From JAFALK01 sp036500605 (GTDB lineage: Bacteria; Pseudomonadota; Gammaproteobacteria; Burkholderiales; Burkholderiaceae_C), in contig DASYBU010000005.1 of NCBI GenBank assembly GCA_036500605.1, positions 1-64,000 of the forward strand: 64,000 nt of DNA. The letters run 5' to 3'. The notes under the pieces are model-generated. The model was given only the letters and a program-made list of their open reading frames with translations, was not told the DNA's origin and did not search any database. The translations under genes and the position numbers were made by a program. This document shows positions 8,545 through 18,069 of the stretch, piece after piece. How positions within the stretch are numbered: the stretch's first letter is position 1; every line of letters begins with the position of its first letter.

Positions 8545-9825
8545 TTATGCCGTCACCGTGGCATGGGCGTTCTGCGCCGCTTCCCGCGCATAGCTGCGCG
8601 ATCCGAGCAGGTAACCCACCATCGAAACCAGCGGCATGCAAGAGAGGATGGCCAATGCCGTCGTGAGGTCGAAGTGATCCGACAACATGCCCGCGATCAG
8701 CGGCCCCAGCGCCATGCCGAACAGATTGGTGGTCGTGGCCAGTGCGCCCAGCGCGGAAGCGCGCATGCCGGGGTGCACGAGTTCTTGGACCGCCGCCGTG
8801 ATCGGCCCCATCACGCCCAGCATGAAGAAGGCACCCCCGAACAGCAACAGGCCTTGCTGCGCGCCCGGCGCGCTGCGGAAGGCCGCGAAGCACAGTACTG
8901 CGGTCAGCAGCGCAGAGACCGCGGGGCCGAGCAGGCGCCACTCTTCGCGCGTCCTGGACAGTTTGTCGACGATGAAGCCGCTGACGACGATGCCCAGCGC
9001 CGCCATCAGCATCACTGCCGCCGTGCGCACGCCGGACTGGGCAATGTCGAGCCCGTAGGTGCGATTGAAGAAACTGGGCAGCCAGTTGGCCATGGTCGCG
9101 GCAAACATCAGTTGGGCCGCTTGTGACATCACCAGCAGCAGGATCGTGGGCGAGCCGACGAACTTGCGCAGGATGTCGGTCCAGCGCACCTTGCGGAACA
9201 TCTGGCTGTCCTTGTCGAGCACCTCCATGACCACGGACTTGTAGTCCTTGACGAAGTACACGATGGCGGCCAGCAGCAGCCCCGGCACAGCCACCAGGCC
9301 GAAGGCATGGCGCCAGCCCCACCGCGCCGCGATGAAGCCTCCGAGCAGCACACCGAGAATCGTGCCCAGCATGGAGGCCGCATTGAAGATGCCAATGGCG
9401 GTGGCGCGCAGGCGCTTGGGGAACGAAGCGGCCAGCAGCGCGTTGCCACTCGAGGTGTAGCCGGCCTCGCCGGCACCGATCATGAGGCGCGCAGCAAGCA
9501 GGTGATAGAAGTTGCTCGCCAGCGCACAGGCTGCTGTGGCCAGGGACCAGGTCACCGCCATTGCGCTCATGCTCTTGGTCCGGCTCCACTTGTCGGCAAT
9601 CAGGGCGGTGGGGAAGGCCAGCGCGGCAATCGCGATATTGACGGCCGAAACCAGCAGACCGAGTTGCGTATCCGACAGCGCCCAATCCTTCTTGATGTAG
9701 GGAAGAACGGCGGCCAGGACCTGCCGGTCGATGAAATCGAAGGCCATCAAGAAGAAGAGCAGGAGCAGCACGCACCAAGCATGGCCCTTGGAAATCAGGT
9801 AGTCGTCTTTGGAGAGGGATTTCAT
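8545..9825 (-). CDS. MFS transporter, probably for an organic anion
   Basis: A 426-residue major facilitator with about 12 hydrophobic segments. The loop-2 motif between TM2 and TM3 reads ALIADKWSRTKSMS, and the TM1 segment FDFIDRQVLAAVLPYI is typical of the hexuronate/anion:cation symporter group and related spinster-like carriers. The first TM starts around residue 18 from the ATG at 9825, which is why I prefer it over in-frame starts up to 300 bp upstream that add only non-membrane sequence. It is co-directional with the CoA transferase, and uptake of the substrate or intermediate of the neighbouring sulfatase pathway is a plausible role. Confidence 0.85.
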   Translation of the reverse strand: MKSLSKDDYLISKGHAWCVLLLLFFLMAFDFIDRQVLAAVLPYIKKDWALSDTQLGLLVSAVNIAIAALAFPTALIADKWSRTKSMSAMAVTWSLATAACALASNFYHLLAARLMIGAGEAGYTSSGNALLAASFPKRLRATAIGIFNAASMLGTILGVLLGGFIAARWGWRHAFGLVAVPGLLLAAIVYFVKDYKSVVMEVLDKDSQMFRKVRWTDILRKFVGSPTILLLVMSQAAQLMFAATMANWLPSFFNRTYGLDIAQSGVRTAAVMLMAALGIVVSGFIVDKLSRTREEWRLLGPAVSALLTAVLCFAAFRSAPGAQQGLLLFGGAFFMLGVMGPITAAVQELVHPGMRASALGALATTTNLFGMALGPLIAGMLSDHFDLTTALAILSCMPLVSMVGYLLGSRSYAREAAQNAHATVTA

Positions 9826-10123
9826 CGCGGCGCCCAGCTTGTCTCGGTTGTAGTCAGGACTCTCAACCTTACGGAAGCCGGGCCGGAGTTTCTGTCCACA
9901 TCCCGACAGATGAGTTTTGGAAACTCTGGTGAATCGTCCCGGCTTTGCTGCGTTGGGCAGGGGCCAGGGCGAGTCAACGCTACCTAGCCGCCAATGGGCT
10001 ACCGGAATCATCCCCGTTCCGACGTTCGTGTCGGCAACAGTGACTTCCGCTTTGCAGCGCCTGCTCGCCTGGCTCACGGGCAAACCGCTGCCAACAAGCG
10101 ACGAGCTGGCCATAATCGCCGCC

Positions 10124-10753
10124 ATGAAAACCCTGCTGGTTGACGATCACCTGCTGTTCAGCGAGGGCCTGACCCTCCTGATGGAACAGTCCTTCGAAGA
10201 AGTCGTCTGCTTTCAGTCCGCTTCGATCGCCGAGGCGTTGGAACGCGGCGCCGAACACCCGGACCTTGCGCTGATCCTGCTGGACCTGGGCCTGCCGGAC
10301 AGCCAGGGACAGGATGGCCTGCGGCGCCTTCAGGCGCGGTTTCCCACCACACCGCTTGTCGTGATGTCTGCGGACGCTCGTCCGCAGACCGTGATCGACA
10401 GCATCGAGGCCGGCGCGCAGGGCTTCATTCCCAAGAGCGCCCGCCCGGCCGAAATGCGTGAAGCGCTGGCCTGCGTGCTGGCCGGCGGCATCTACGTGCC
10501 GTCCGCGTTGGCAGGAGGCGCTTCAGCGCCCAAGGCTGCAGACGCCATCGAGCTGAATCTCTCGAACCGCCAGATCGACGTGCTGCGCCTGCTGATCGCC
10601 GGCTGCGCCAACAAGGTGATCGCGCGCGAACTGGGCTTGTCGGAATCCACCGTCAAGACCCATGTGGCTGCGATCTTTCAGCGCCTGGAAGTGAACACGC
10701 GGACGCAGGCCGTGATCAAGGTCGCGAGCCTGGGCTTGCGACTGCCGCATTGA
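10124..10753 (+). CDS. NarL/FixJ-family response regulator
   Basis: A 209-residue two-domain regulator. The receiver domain (1-120) has the acidic pair at D7/D8, the phospho-acceptor D54 in LLDLGLPDS and the conserved K103 in FIPKSA. The LuxR-type helix-turn-helix (about 145-205) contains LSNRQIDVLRLL and LGLSESTVKTHVAAIFQRL. The ATG at 10124 begins the domain precisely; longer forms have no domain content. A hybrid histidine kinase lies 1.9 kb downstream on the other strand, separated by a lipoprotein gene; it is a candidate partner, but the arrangement is not an operon. Confidence 0.93.
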   Translation: MKTLLVDDHLLFSEGLTLLMEQSFEEVVCFQSASIAEALERGAEHPDLALILLDLGLPDSQGQDGLRRLQARFPTTPLVVMSADARPQTVIDSIEAGAQGFIPKSARPAEMREALACVLAGGIYVPSALAGGASAPKAADAIELNLSNRQIDVLRLLIAGCANKVIARELGLSESTVKTHVAAIFQRLEVNTRTQAVIKVASLGLRLPH

Positions 10754-10780
10754 GCGCGGCGCTGCGTCTGCTTGTGCTTC

Positions 10781-12475
10781 TCAAGGCTTGCCGACGCTGA
10801 CGCCGAAGCTGTCGGTGCCATCGGCACTGCCGCTGAACGTGAGGCCCAGGCCGTTCAAGGGCACCACCAGGTTTTCCTTGAACTTCTTCACGCCGCCGGT
10901 GGTCTGGCTGCTGCCGGCCGGGCGATCCCGCATGCCGGGGCGCGGCTGATTGAGGCTGAAGCCATCGACGCGGCCATCCGAGCTGCGCTGCCGCGTATAG
11001 GCCTGCGCCACGGTATCCACGGACTGCACCGTCATTTGCACGTCGTCCGGCAAGGCCAGGCTGCTGCCGGTGATCGTCGCATCCCAGAACTTGTCGATCT
11101 GGCCGACGCTGGGCAGGCTCAGCGCTTGCTGCTTTGCCGCGACGGCCAGCAGGGTGCCGTGGCCGCCGACGCGCACCGCGAAGAAGACGGTCTGCCCATT
11201 GCTGCCCTTGAACAGGAAGTAGCGCGTCTTCACCGTCGGGTATTCGGGGTCGATGGTGTAGAAGCCGCCGTCAGGATCGACGGTCCAGGTGTCGCTGGCG
11301 CGTGGCGTCCAGCTCTCGCAAGCAGCCAGGCCCAGGCAGTCGGCACCGCTGGTGACCTCGCCCTTGTCGTTCATGGCTTCATCCGAGTAGCCCACGCCGG
11401 GCGTGCTGCTCGCAGACGCGCCGGTGGCAATGTCCTCGTCGTCGATGCCGTAGCCGATGATGTTCCAGCGCCCCGCGACCTCGCTGACCGGCAGCGTCTG
11501 CTCCGGCACCAGCACGATGGGACGCAGCACCGCCTGCGCATCGGGCTTCGCCATCAGCGCGAGACCGGACTTGGCGACGTACAGATGCGTGGCGCCGCTG
11601 TCGGTGGAGAAGTGGCAGCCGCCTTCGTCCTTCAAGGTCTTGGCCTGGCCGTCGGCGCCGGTGAAGCTCAGGGCACTGACGTCCACCGTTACGCGCGCGC
11701 TGGCCAGCGCGGTCGAGCTCGCGTTCAGGTCCAGTGCACGGTAGCTGCCGCCGCGCAGGCCGGCGCAGGCGCTTGCAGCAGGCTTGAGCAGGGTCTGCAC
11801 GACGGCCGGCGTCTTGTCATTGCTGACGACGGCGGCGGTCAGGTCGGCCAGGGGCGTGCCGGACGCGGTGAGCGCGAGCGCCAGGGTGTCCAGCGCCTGA
11901 TCGAGCTTGTTGCCGGCGGTGCCGCCGTTGGCGGCCACCAGGGCGTCCTTCAGCGGATCGACGCCGCTCAGGTCGATCACGCCCTGCAGGGCTGCGGTGA
12001 GCTGCGCGCGCGCCGCGGTCACGGCATTGGATGTGAGCTTGGCCTGCGCCGCGGTGTCGAAGGTGTTGAACAAGGCTGTCGCATCGCCGCCGGCGACGCT
12101 GGCCGTCACGATCTCCGTCAGCGGCGTCACGTTGGCGGTCACGGTGGTCGCGCTGCCGCTCTCGACCAGCGAGTGCAGCGTGACGGTGCTGTTGCTCGCG
12201 CTCAGCACGCAGGGCAGGCTGGCGCCGGTGATGCTGACTTTGAAAGTGCCATCGGCCGCCGAGGTGGCGGACCCATTGCCGCCCGCGCATTTGATCTGCA
12301 CCGAGGCTGCGGCCAGGGCCGCGCCGGTGGCTGCGGTACCTCCGACGGTCAGGCTGGCGGGTGCTGGCGGCGTCGGCGTCGTGGCGGGCGTGTCATCGCC
12401 GCCACCGCCGCAGGCGGCAAGGGCGGCGGCGACCTGGGCGATGAGGGCGCGCTTGAGCAAGGTCTTCAGTGGCAT
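10781..12475 (-). CDS. predicted outer-membrane or periplasmic lipoprotein, function unknown
   Basis: A 564-residue protein whose N-terminus is a lipoprotein signal: a basic start, a hydrophobic stretch and the lipobox LAAC with Cys22, followed by GGGGDDTPATTPTPP, a glycine and proline/threonine-rich tether. Residues about 40-80 (SLTVGGTAATGAALAAASV) look like the short carboxypeptidase-regulatory or Ig-like beta motif found in many surface lipoproteins of Burkholderiales. The rest is predicted soluble and I do not recognise a family. It converges with the response regulator (27 bp apart). Confidence 0.7.
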   Translation of the reverse strand: MPLKTLLKRALIAQVAAALAACGGGGDDTPATTPTPPAPASLTVGGTAATGAALAAASVQIKCAGGNGSATSAADGTFKVSITGASLPCVLSASNSTVTLHSLVESGSATTVTANVTPLTEIVTASVAGGDATALFNTFDTAAQAKLTSNAVTAARAQLTAALQGVIDLSGVDPLKDALVAANGGTAGNKLDQALDTLALALTASGTPLADLTAAVVSNDKTPAVVQTLLKPAASACAGLRGGSYRALDLNASSTALASARVTVDVSALSFTGADGQAKTLKDEGGCHFSTDSGATHLYVAKSGLALMAKPDAQAVLRPIVLVPEQTLPVSEVAGRWNIIGYGIDDEDIATGASASSTPGVGYSDEAMNDKGEVTSGADCLGLAACESWTPRASDTWTVDPDGGFYTIDPEYPTVKTRYFLFKGSNGQTVFFAVRVGGHGTLLAVAAKQQALSLPSVGQIDKFWDATITGSSLALPDDVQMTVQSVDTVAQAYTRQRSSDGRVDGFSLNQPRPGMRDRPAGSSQTTGGVKKFKENLVVPLNGLGLTFSGSADGTDSFGVSVGKP

Positions 12476-12608
12476 GGGGCAAGTCCCTGTTGTTGAAATT
12501 CCAGAGACGCATGCTCATGGGAACCGGGAGTGCTGCCCATCGGCCAAACGTATGAGCCCACACCAGCGCGGCGCGGGCTGCGTGAAATACTTCCGCGCTG
12601 TGGAGAGT

Positions 12609-14942
12609 TCAGCTGGCGGGCGCGAGCTGCAACAGGGGCAGCAAGACCTCCGCTCGGAAGGGCTTGTGCAGCACCGGCACGCCGCGCCGCGTGTGTGCGG
12701 CCATCGCCTCGGAGGACAGCGTCACGTCGCCCGTCATGACCACGGCGGTCCCGTCGCCAAAGCGCGCCGTGAAGAGAAGCAGCGCTTGTTCGCTGTCGCC
12801 GTCGGGCAGTCGGTGATCGCTGAGCAGGGCGCGCGGCGCGCTCTCGCACTCGGCCAGGGCTCGGCGCAGATCGGCCAGGCTGGCCAGCGCCCGCACGTCC
12901 GCACCCCAGGCCTGCAGGCGAGCGGTCAGCGCCTCGCGCAGAGCGCCGTCATCCTCGAGAATCCACAGGGACTGGCCCAACAACGGTTGGCCCGCCTGCA
13001 GAACCGGCTTCGGTTCGACCCGGACCGCCGCCGCGTGCGGCAACTCGATCCAGAAGCAACTGCCGCGGCCCGGGCGCGACTGCACGCCCACGGCGTGCCC
13101 GAGCAGGGCCGCGCTGCGTCGCACGATGGCCAGGCCCAGGCCCTGGCCCTTGGAGCGATCGCGATGCGGGTTGTCGAGCTGAACGAACTCTTCAAAGATC
13201 TGCTGCTCATGTTCGGGCGCAATGCCGCAGCCGCTGTCCCAGACCTGCAGCTGCAGCCGCTCGGCCCGCCGTCGAACGCCCACCACGACACCGCCGCGTT
13301 GGGTGTAGCGCAGGCCGTTGCTGACCAGGTTGCGCAGCATTTGCTCCAACAGCAAGGGGTCGCTGGCCGCCACCGCATCGCTGGCAACGAAGCGCAATCG
13401 CAAACCCTTGGCCTGCGCATGCGGTTGCTCGTGCAGCGCGATGGCGTCGAACAAGGCTTGCAGGGACACGGCTTGCGGCGCGGGCGGCTTCGTGCCGGCA
13501 TCCAGCCTCGACAAATCGAGCAGCCCGCTCAACAAGTCATCCAGCGCCTGCACGGCCTGCTCCAGCTTGCTCATCAGTACCGGTGCACTGGCACTGGCCA
13601 GACGTTCGCGCAGCAGGCCGGCCAGCAGACCGATGGCGGTCACCGGCTGGCGCAGGTCGTGACTGGCGGCAGCGAGAAAGCGTGTCTTCGCGGCGTTGGC
13701 CTCGGCCAACTCGGAGGTGCGCTCGGTGACCCGCCGTTCCAGTTTCAGGCTCAGCTCCTCACGGTACGCCAGACCTTGAACCAGGCGATTCATCAGCAGG
13801 GCCGCGTAACTGGCCATGCCAAACGGCACGGCATAGCCGAGCCAGTAGAACTCCGTCACCGGCAGGCCGGCGTTCATGCAGAGATAGTCATGCGCGGCCG
13901 CCAGAATCAGCACGACCATGCACAGCAGCAGCCAGGCCAGCGCGGCGCCGCGCTGCTTCTTCAGCATTCGCCACAGCAGCGGCACCGTGCCCAGGCCCAA
14001 GCCCATCAGCAGTGGGTAGGTGATCAGTTGCAGGAGGGTCAGGCGGCCCAGCAGCGTGGCGAGGGCGCCCAGTGCGGGCAGGACGAGCAAGGTCCACCAA
14101 AGAAGTCGACGGAAACGCGGCCTCGCCTGGCCCGAGAGCTCCAGCGCAAACAGGCCCATCACGGTCACGTTGCTGCACAGCGCCAGGTAGTAGAGCCAGG
14201 CACTGAAATCGGGAGGCAACGGCGAGGGGGTGACGTAGTAATCGAAGTTGCGCAGCGAAGCCACCAGCCACAAGGTGCCGAACAAACCTGCGGCGCGTTC
14301 CTGCCGGCGGCGCCACCACAGCAGCAGCATGCCGCCCGCGAAGGCGGCGCCGGCCATGTTCAGGTACTGCGGCCAGCGTGTGTCGAGCCAGCGAGATGCC
14401 TCATGGAGCGGCAGCAGTTCAAGATCGGGGCCGACCTTCACGCGAGACAGGCCCGCACGCCCGCTGAATCGCGCTTCCAATCGCAGTTCGTTGTCGCCCT
14501 GCCGCAGGAGCTGCGGCGTGAGTGGCAGGTAGAGCGAGCGCATTCGCAGGCGCTCTTCCGGGTCGCCTGCGGAGATCAATTGGCCGTTCAGGTAGAGGCG
14601 GTGCCGGCTGACGAGGCGATCAATGCTCAGACCCCATAACTGATCCCGCGGCGCTGCATCCAGATGAAAGTGCATTACGTAGATCGCGTCCTGCAAGGCG
14701 CTGGATGTGGGTGTCAGCCACGTGTCTGGCAGGGCCACCGCGTGCCAGGCTTCCTGTCCTTGCTGCAGACGGTCCGCCTGCGACAGTTCCTGCATGTGGG
14801 GCCCTGCGCGCCCTTGTTCCTTCGCGTCCGTCGACGTTTGTGCAAATGCGTGGAGGGATCCCGCCAAGGACAAGAGCACGCACACCAACACCCGCAACAC
14901 CCTCAACCCATGCCACCCGCCGCGCCGAAGTTTCTCGTGCAT
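12609..14942 (-). CDS. membrane hybrid histidine kinase with 7TMR-DISM-like sensor and C-terminal receiver
   Basis: A 777-residue sensor. Domains in order: signal peptide (about 1-35), a periplasmic jelly-roll-like region (about 60-180, ending near GPDLELLPLHEA), seven hydrophobic segments (about 195-390) as in 7TMR-DISM proteins, a coiled coil, the HisKA box AAASHDLRQP with H428, an ATPase domain (N box NLVSNGLRYT, DSGCGIAP, GQGLGLAIV; about 535-635) and a receiver domain with phospho-acceptor D709 in LLSDHRLPDG. AGGAGAG before the ATG at 14942 supports that start over one 69 bp upstream. The intramolecular receiver suggests a phosphorelay; the NarL-type regulator at 10124 is the nearest candidate output. 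Confidence 0.9.
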   Translation of the reverse strand: MHEKLRRGGWHGLRVLRVLVCVLLSLAGSLHAFAQTSTDAKEQGRAGPHMQELSQADRLQQGQEAWHAVALPDTWLTPTSSALQDAIYVMHFHLDAAPRDQLWGLSIDRLVSRHRLYLNGQLISAGDPEERLRMRSLYLPLTPQLLRQGDNELRLEARFSGRAGLSRVKVGPDLELLPLHEASRWLDTRWPQYLNMAGAAFAGGMLLLWWRRRQERAAGLFGTLWLVASLRNFDYYVTPSPLPPDFSAWLYYLALCSNVTVMGLFALELSGQARPRFRRLLWWTLLVLPALGALATLLGRLTLLQLITYPLLMGLGLGTVPLLWRMLKKQRGAALAWLLLCMVVLILAAAHDYLCMNAGLPVTEFYWLGYAVPFGMASYAALLMNRLVQGLAYREELSLKLERRVTERTSELAEANAAKTRFLAAASHDLRQPVTAIGLLAGLLRERLASASAPVLMSKLEQAVQALDDLLSGLLDLSRLDAGTKPPAPQAVSLQALFDAIALHEQPHAQAKGLRLRFVASDAVAASDPLLLEQMLRNLVSNGLRYTQRGGVVVGVRRRAERLQLQVWDSGCGIAPEHEQQIFEEFVQLDNPHRDRSKGQGLGLAIVRRSAALLGHAVGVQSRPGRGSCFWIELPHAAAVRVEPKPVLQAGQPLLGQSLWILEDDGALREALTARLQAWGADVRALASLADLRRALAECESAPRALLSDHRLPDGDSEQALLLFTARFGDGTAVVMTGDVTLSSEAMAAHTRRGVPVLHKPFRAEVLLPLLQLAPAS

Positions 14943-15023
14943 GTTTTCCTCTCCTGATGGCGCGCAGTCTAGAGCCTGGCCATACGCCCGGTGCGAGGCC
15001 ATGGCCACCATGGACGGGACGGG

Positions 15024-15179
15024 TCAGCCGCCTGACGGAAATCCAGTTCGCGCTGTACGCAGGAACTGGCGCGGCGCTTGCCCGACGTGCCGACTGAAGG
15101 CCGTGCTGAACGTACTCGTGGACGCATAGCCGACGCGCTCCGCGACTTCACCATGAAGTGGTCGGTGGACTGGGCTGTA
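15024..15179 (-). pseudogene. remnant of an AraC-family regulator C-terminus
   Basis: Fifty-one open codons on the minus strand, ending at a stop at 15024-15026 and with a stop immediately upstream, encode EVAERVGYASTSTFSTAFS followed by RHVGQAP. This is the second helix-turn-helix of AraC/XylS proteins. There is no start codon or N-terminal domain, and the kinase gene begins its 3' end only 13 bp away, so it is a leftover from a deleted gene. A more degenerate copy of the same tail is present near 37.5 kb. Confidence 0.7.
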
Positions 15180-15192
15180 TCAACACGTTCAA

Positions 15193-18069
15193 TCACGGCA
15201 GCCCGCGGGCGAGTTCCTCGGCTTCGGTGCGGCCGACATGTGTCGGCAGCACGGACTCGCGCAGGACCGGGAGTGCCTGGGCCAGCAGTTGTCGCGCTGC
15301 CGCCCGATCGCCGAGCTTGAAGCGTATTCGCGCCAAGGTAGCCCGTGTAGCGGCGACGTCCACCGGCTTGGCGGCAGCCTCAAGGCGAATGATGGCCTCA
15401 CTCAGCGCGCGATCGGCCGCGGCCAAGTCACCGCGAAGCTCGGCGAACACGCCCTCGTTCACCTGGGCATGCGCGAATATTGGATGCGCCTGCGGCACCA
15501 GCTTCGCCCAGCGCTCGCGCGTCTCTTGCAGCAGCAGCACGCCGCCGGCCGCGTCGCGCATGCGCCGGGCCAACACCACGCGCTGCCACAACACCCAGGC
15601 ATATTCCTGCGAGTCCACGCCGTCGATCTGGCGGGCCTGCTCCTGCAGGCGCAGCAGCAGCTCACGCGCCGCGCCGAATTCGCCGGTCATGCTCAGCACG
15701 CGTGAGTAGTTGCGCATGACGCCTCGCCGGACGGCGTCCGCGGCGCTGAGGTGAGCCGCATCGAGTTGCGCGATCGCGCGGTCGTACAGCAGCCTGGCCC
15801 GCGCATAGTCACCCGCGCTCTCGTTGACGGCGGCCTCGTTGGCGAGCACCGCGATCTGTTGCGACGGCGCATCGGCGGCCGACGACATCACCGCGTTGCT
15901 GTGCGCGAAGGTCGCGGCGGCCGCGCCGAAATGGCCTTGTTCGAACTGCGCGAGGCCCAGTGCGTTGTAGAGCGCGCCCGTCTCGACACCATACTCGCCG
16001 ACCGTTCTGGATTGCAGCTCGATGGCGGCTCGGATGCTTTGCTCCGCCACCGCGGCATGGCCGCTTGCGATCAGCGCCTCGCCCTTGCGCCGCAGCAGCG
16101 AGATGCGCAGCGGCGAAGCTGCGGGCACCCCCTGCCGATCCGCGAAAGCCAGCCCCTCCTCGAAGGTCTGCAAGGCCTTGGCACGCTGGCTCTGCTCGCT
16201 GCGCAACGACCCCAGCAATTCGTAGATGCTGATCACGTCTTCCACGGGCGGCGAAGCCATGGACTTTGACAATGCGATGGCCTGTTCCCACTGCTGCACC
16301 GCCTTGTCGGCCTCGTGGTTGCCGTAGTAGCCCGTGCCCAGATCCCTGCAGGCGAGAAGCTGCTGCCTGGCATCCCCAGGCGCGAAACGAGCCCGCAGCG
16401 CTGCGGCCCGCTGCGCCACGGCCAGAGCCTGCGCGCGCTCCTCCATGTCGAGCAGGGCATTGACCTGCGTGGACAGATCGTCGGCCAGCGGCAGGGCCTC
16501 CTCGCGCCGCTGCGGTTCCAGCCCGTTGAGGCCTGCGGTCAACAGTTCCGAGGCGATCCGCGACTCACCGAGCGATTGGTACAGGCGCCCGAGCAGGCGC
16601 TGCACGGACTGCCGCACCGCAGGCTCCATGGCGCCGTCCGCTTTCAGCTGCGCGCGGGCCTTGTCCAGCAGGGTGCGCACTTTCACATCGGTGCTGAGCG
16701 ACTGCTCCGGTGCGGCGGCGGCCAGCGTGTCGGTGAGGAACTGCATGGCGGCGCGCGCATTCGCGCTCTGCTGCTCGGCGAAGCGGGCCTGCAGCCGCGC
16801 CTCGCGCGCCTGCCACAGGGACACCCCCGTGCCCGCGATGAGCGCCGCGGCCACGGCCGTGATGCTGGCCGAAAGAAGCCGGTTGCGCCTGAGCCAGAGC
16901 CAGGCACGCTCGCGGCGGCCGATCTGCGCAGCGGCCACCGGCCGACCGGCCAGCCAGCGCGCCAGGTCCGCCGCCAATGCATCGGCGCTGGCATAGCGCG
17001 CGCCCGGCTCGCGGTGCAGGCAGCTTGCAACGATCGCGGCAAGGCCGCCGCGCATGGACGCAGCCAGGGCCTGCGGGCTCGACGCGCCGCGACTCGCGGC
17101 CTGCTCGGCGCTGGCATGCACCGCCGCCCGGGTCAGCGGCTCCGGCGCATTCTCGAGCTGCTGCAACTGTTTGGGCAGCGGTGTTTCCTGCGTGATGCCG
17201 AAAGGGTGCGAGCCGCTGAGCAGCCGATGCAGCACGATGCCCAACTGCCAGATGTCCGTGGCCGTGGTGATCGGCGCCTGCTGCAACTGCTCCGGCGAGG
17301 CGTATTCGAAGGTCAGCGCATGGTCGCCCGTGCGGGTCGCTTCGCCACCCTCCAGCTGCTTGGCAATGCCGAAATCCAGCAGCTTCACGTGGCCCGCGCC
17401 ATCGACCAGGAGGTTCGAGGGCTTGAGGTCGCGGTGCACCACGAGGTTGCGGTGCGCATAGCCGACCGCATCCAGGACCTGGGCGAACAGCTCCACGCGC
17501 TGACGCAGGCCGAGCCCATGTTCATCGCACCAGCGGATGAGCGGCAGGCCGTCGATGTACTCCATCACGAAGTAAGGATCGCCCTCCGGCGTGAAGCCGC
17601 CATCGAGCAGCGTGGCGATGTTCGGATGCTGCAATCGAGCCAGCGTCTGGCGCTCGCGCAGGAAGCGCTCGCGCGCCAGCGGCGAATCGGCCGCAGCACG
17701 GATCAGTTTCAGCGCCGCGCGTTGCGAGTAAGCCGCGTCGTCGCGCTGCACCTCGTACACCGCGCCCATGCCGCCGTAGCCGAGCACCGCCATGATCCGC
17801 CAGGCGCCGATCTGCCGGCCCAGGATGTGTTCATCCTGAGCGGCATCCGCGCGCAAGGAATCGCCAGCCTGTGCGGCGATCTGCAACAGCGGCTCCGCCG
17901 TCTCGTTGTCGGCTGCCAGCATGGATTCCAGCAAGGCGCGCAGTTGCGCGTCGCCAGCGCACAGCGCCTCAAGACGTGTTGCGCGGTCAGCCGGAGACAG
18001 ATCGAGCAGTTCGTCGAAGATGGCGAGCGCGCGCCGCTGGCGTTGCTGCTCCTGATCTTGCGGCGTCAC
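15193..18069 (-). CDS. membrane serine/threonine protein kinase with TPR-rich C-terminal region
   Basis: A 958-residue Hanks-type kinase. The kinase domain spans about 90-350: Gly loop GYGGMG (97-102), the Lys in AALKLIR (K121), catalytic HRDLKPSN (212-219) and DFG (232-234), with YASPEQL in the activation segment. One transmembrane helix follows at about 395-415 (ITAVAAALIAGTGVSLWQ), and the remaining 530 residues are alpha-helical with tetratricopeptide-like repeats, probably periplasmic. The start codon overlaps the stop of the sigma-factor gene by 4 nt (ATGA), so the two are translationally coupled. Such ECF/kinase pairs are common in Xanthomonadaceae and Planctomycetes, where phosphorylation is thought to govern the sigma factor. 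Confidence 0.92.
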   Translation of the reverse strand: MTPQDQEQQRQRRALAIFDELLDLSPADRATRLEALCAGDAQLRALLESMLAADNETAEPLLQIAAQAGDSLRADAAQDEHILGRQIGAWRIMAVLGYGGMGAVYEVQRDDAAYSQRAALKLIRAAADSPLARERFLRERQTLARLQHPNIATLLDGGFTPEGDPYFVMEYIDGLPLIRWCDEHGLGLRQRVELFAQVLDAVGYAHRNLVVHRDLKPSNLLVDGAGHVKLLDFGIAKQLEGGEATRTGDHALTFEYASPEQLQQAPITTATDIWQLGIVLHRLLSGSHPFGITQETPLPKQLQQLENAPEPLTRAAVHASAEQAASRGASSPQALAASMRGGLAAIVASCLHREPGARYASADALAADLARWLAGRPVAAAQIGRRERAWLWLRRNRLLSASITAVAAALIAGTGVSLWQAREARLQARFAEQQSANARAAMQFLTDTLAAAAPEQSLSTDVKVRTLLDKARAQLKADGAMEPAVRQSVQRLLGRLYQSLGESRIASELLTAGLNGLEPQRREEALPLADDLSTQVNALLDMEERAQALAVAQRAAALRARFAPGDARQQLLACRDLGTGYYGNHEADKAVQQWEQAIALSKSMASPPVEDVISIYELLGSLRSEQSQRAKALQTFEEGLAFADRQGVPAASPLRISLLRRKGEALIASGHAAVAEQSIRAAIELQSRTVGEYGVETGALYNALGLAQFEQGHFGAAAATFAHSNAVMSSAADAPSQQIAVLANEAAVNESAGDYARARLLYDRAIAQLDAAHLSAADAVRRGVMRNYSRVLSMTGEFGAARELLLRLQEQARQIDGVDSQEYAWVLWQRVVLARRMRDAAGGVLLLQETRERWAKLVPQAHPIFAHAQVNEGVFAELRGDLAAADRALSEAIIRLEAAAKPVDVAATRATLARIRFKLGDRAAARQLLAQALPVLRESVLPTHVGRTEAEELARGLP

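Noticed and set aside
11907..14639. Long plus-strand frame over the lipoprotein and histidine kinase genes
   Set aside because: It crosses two real minus-strand genes and lacks any motif; a compositional artefact.
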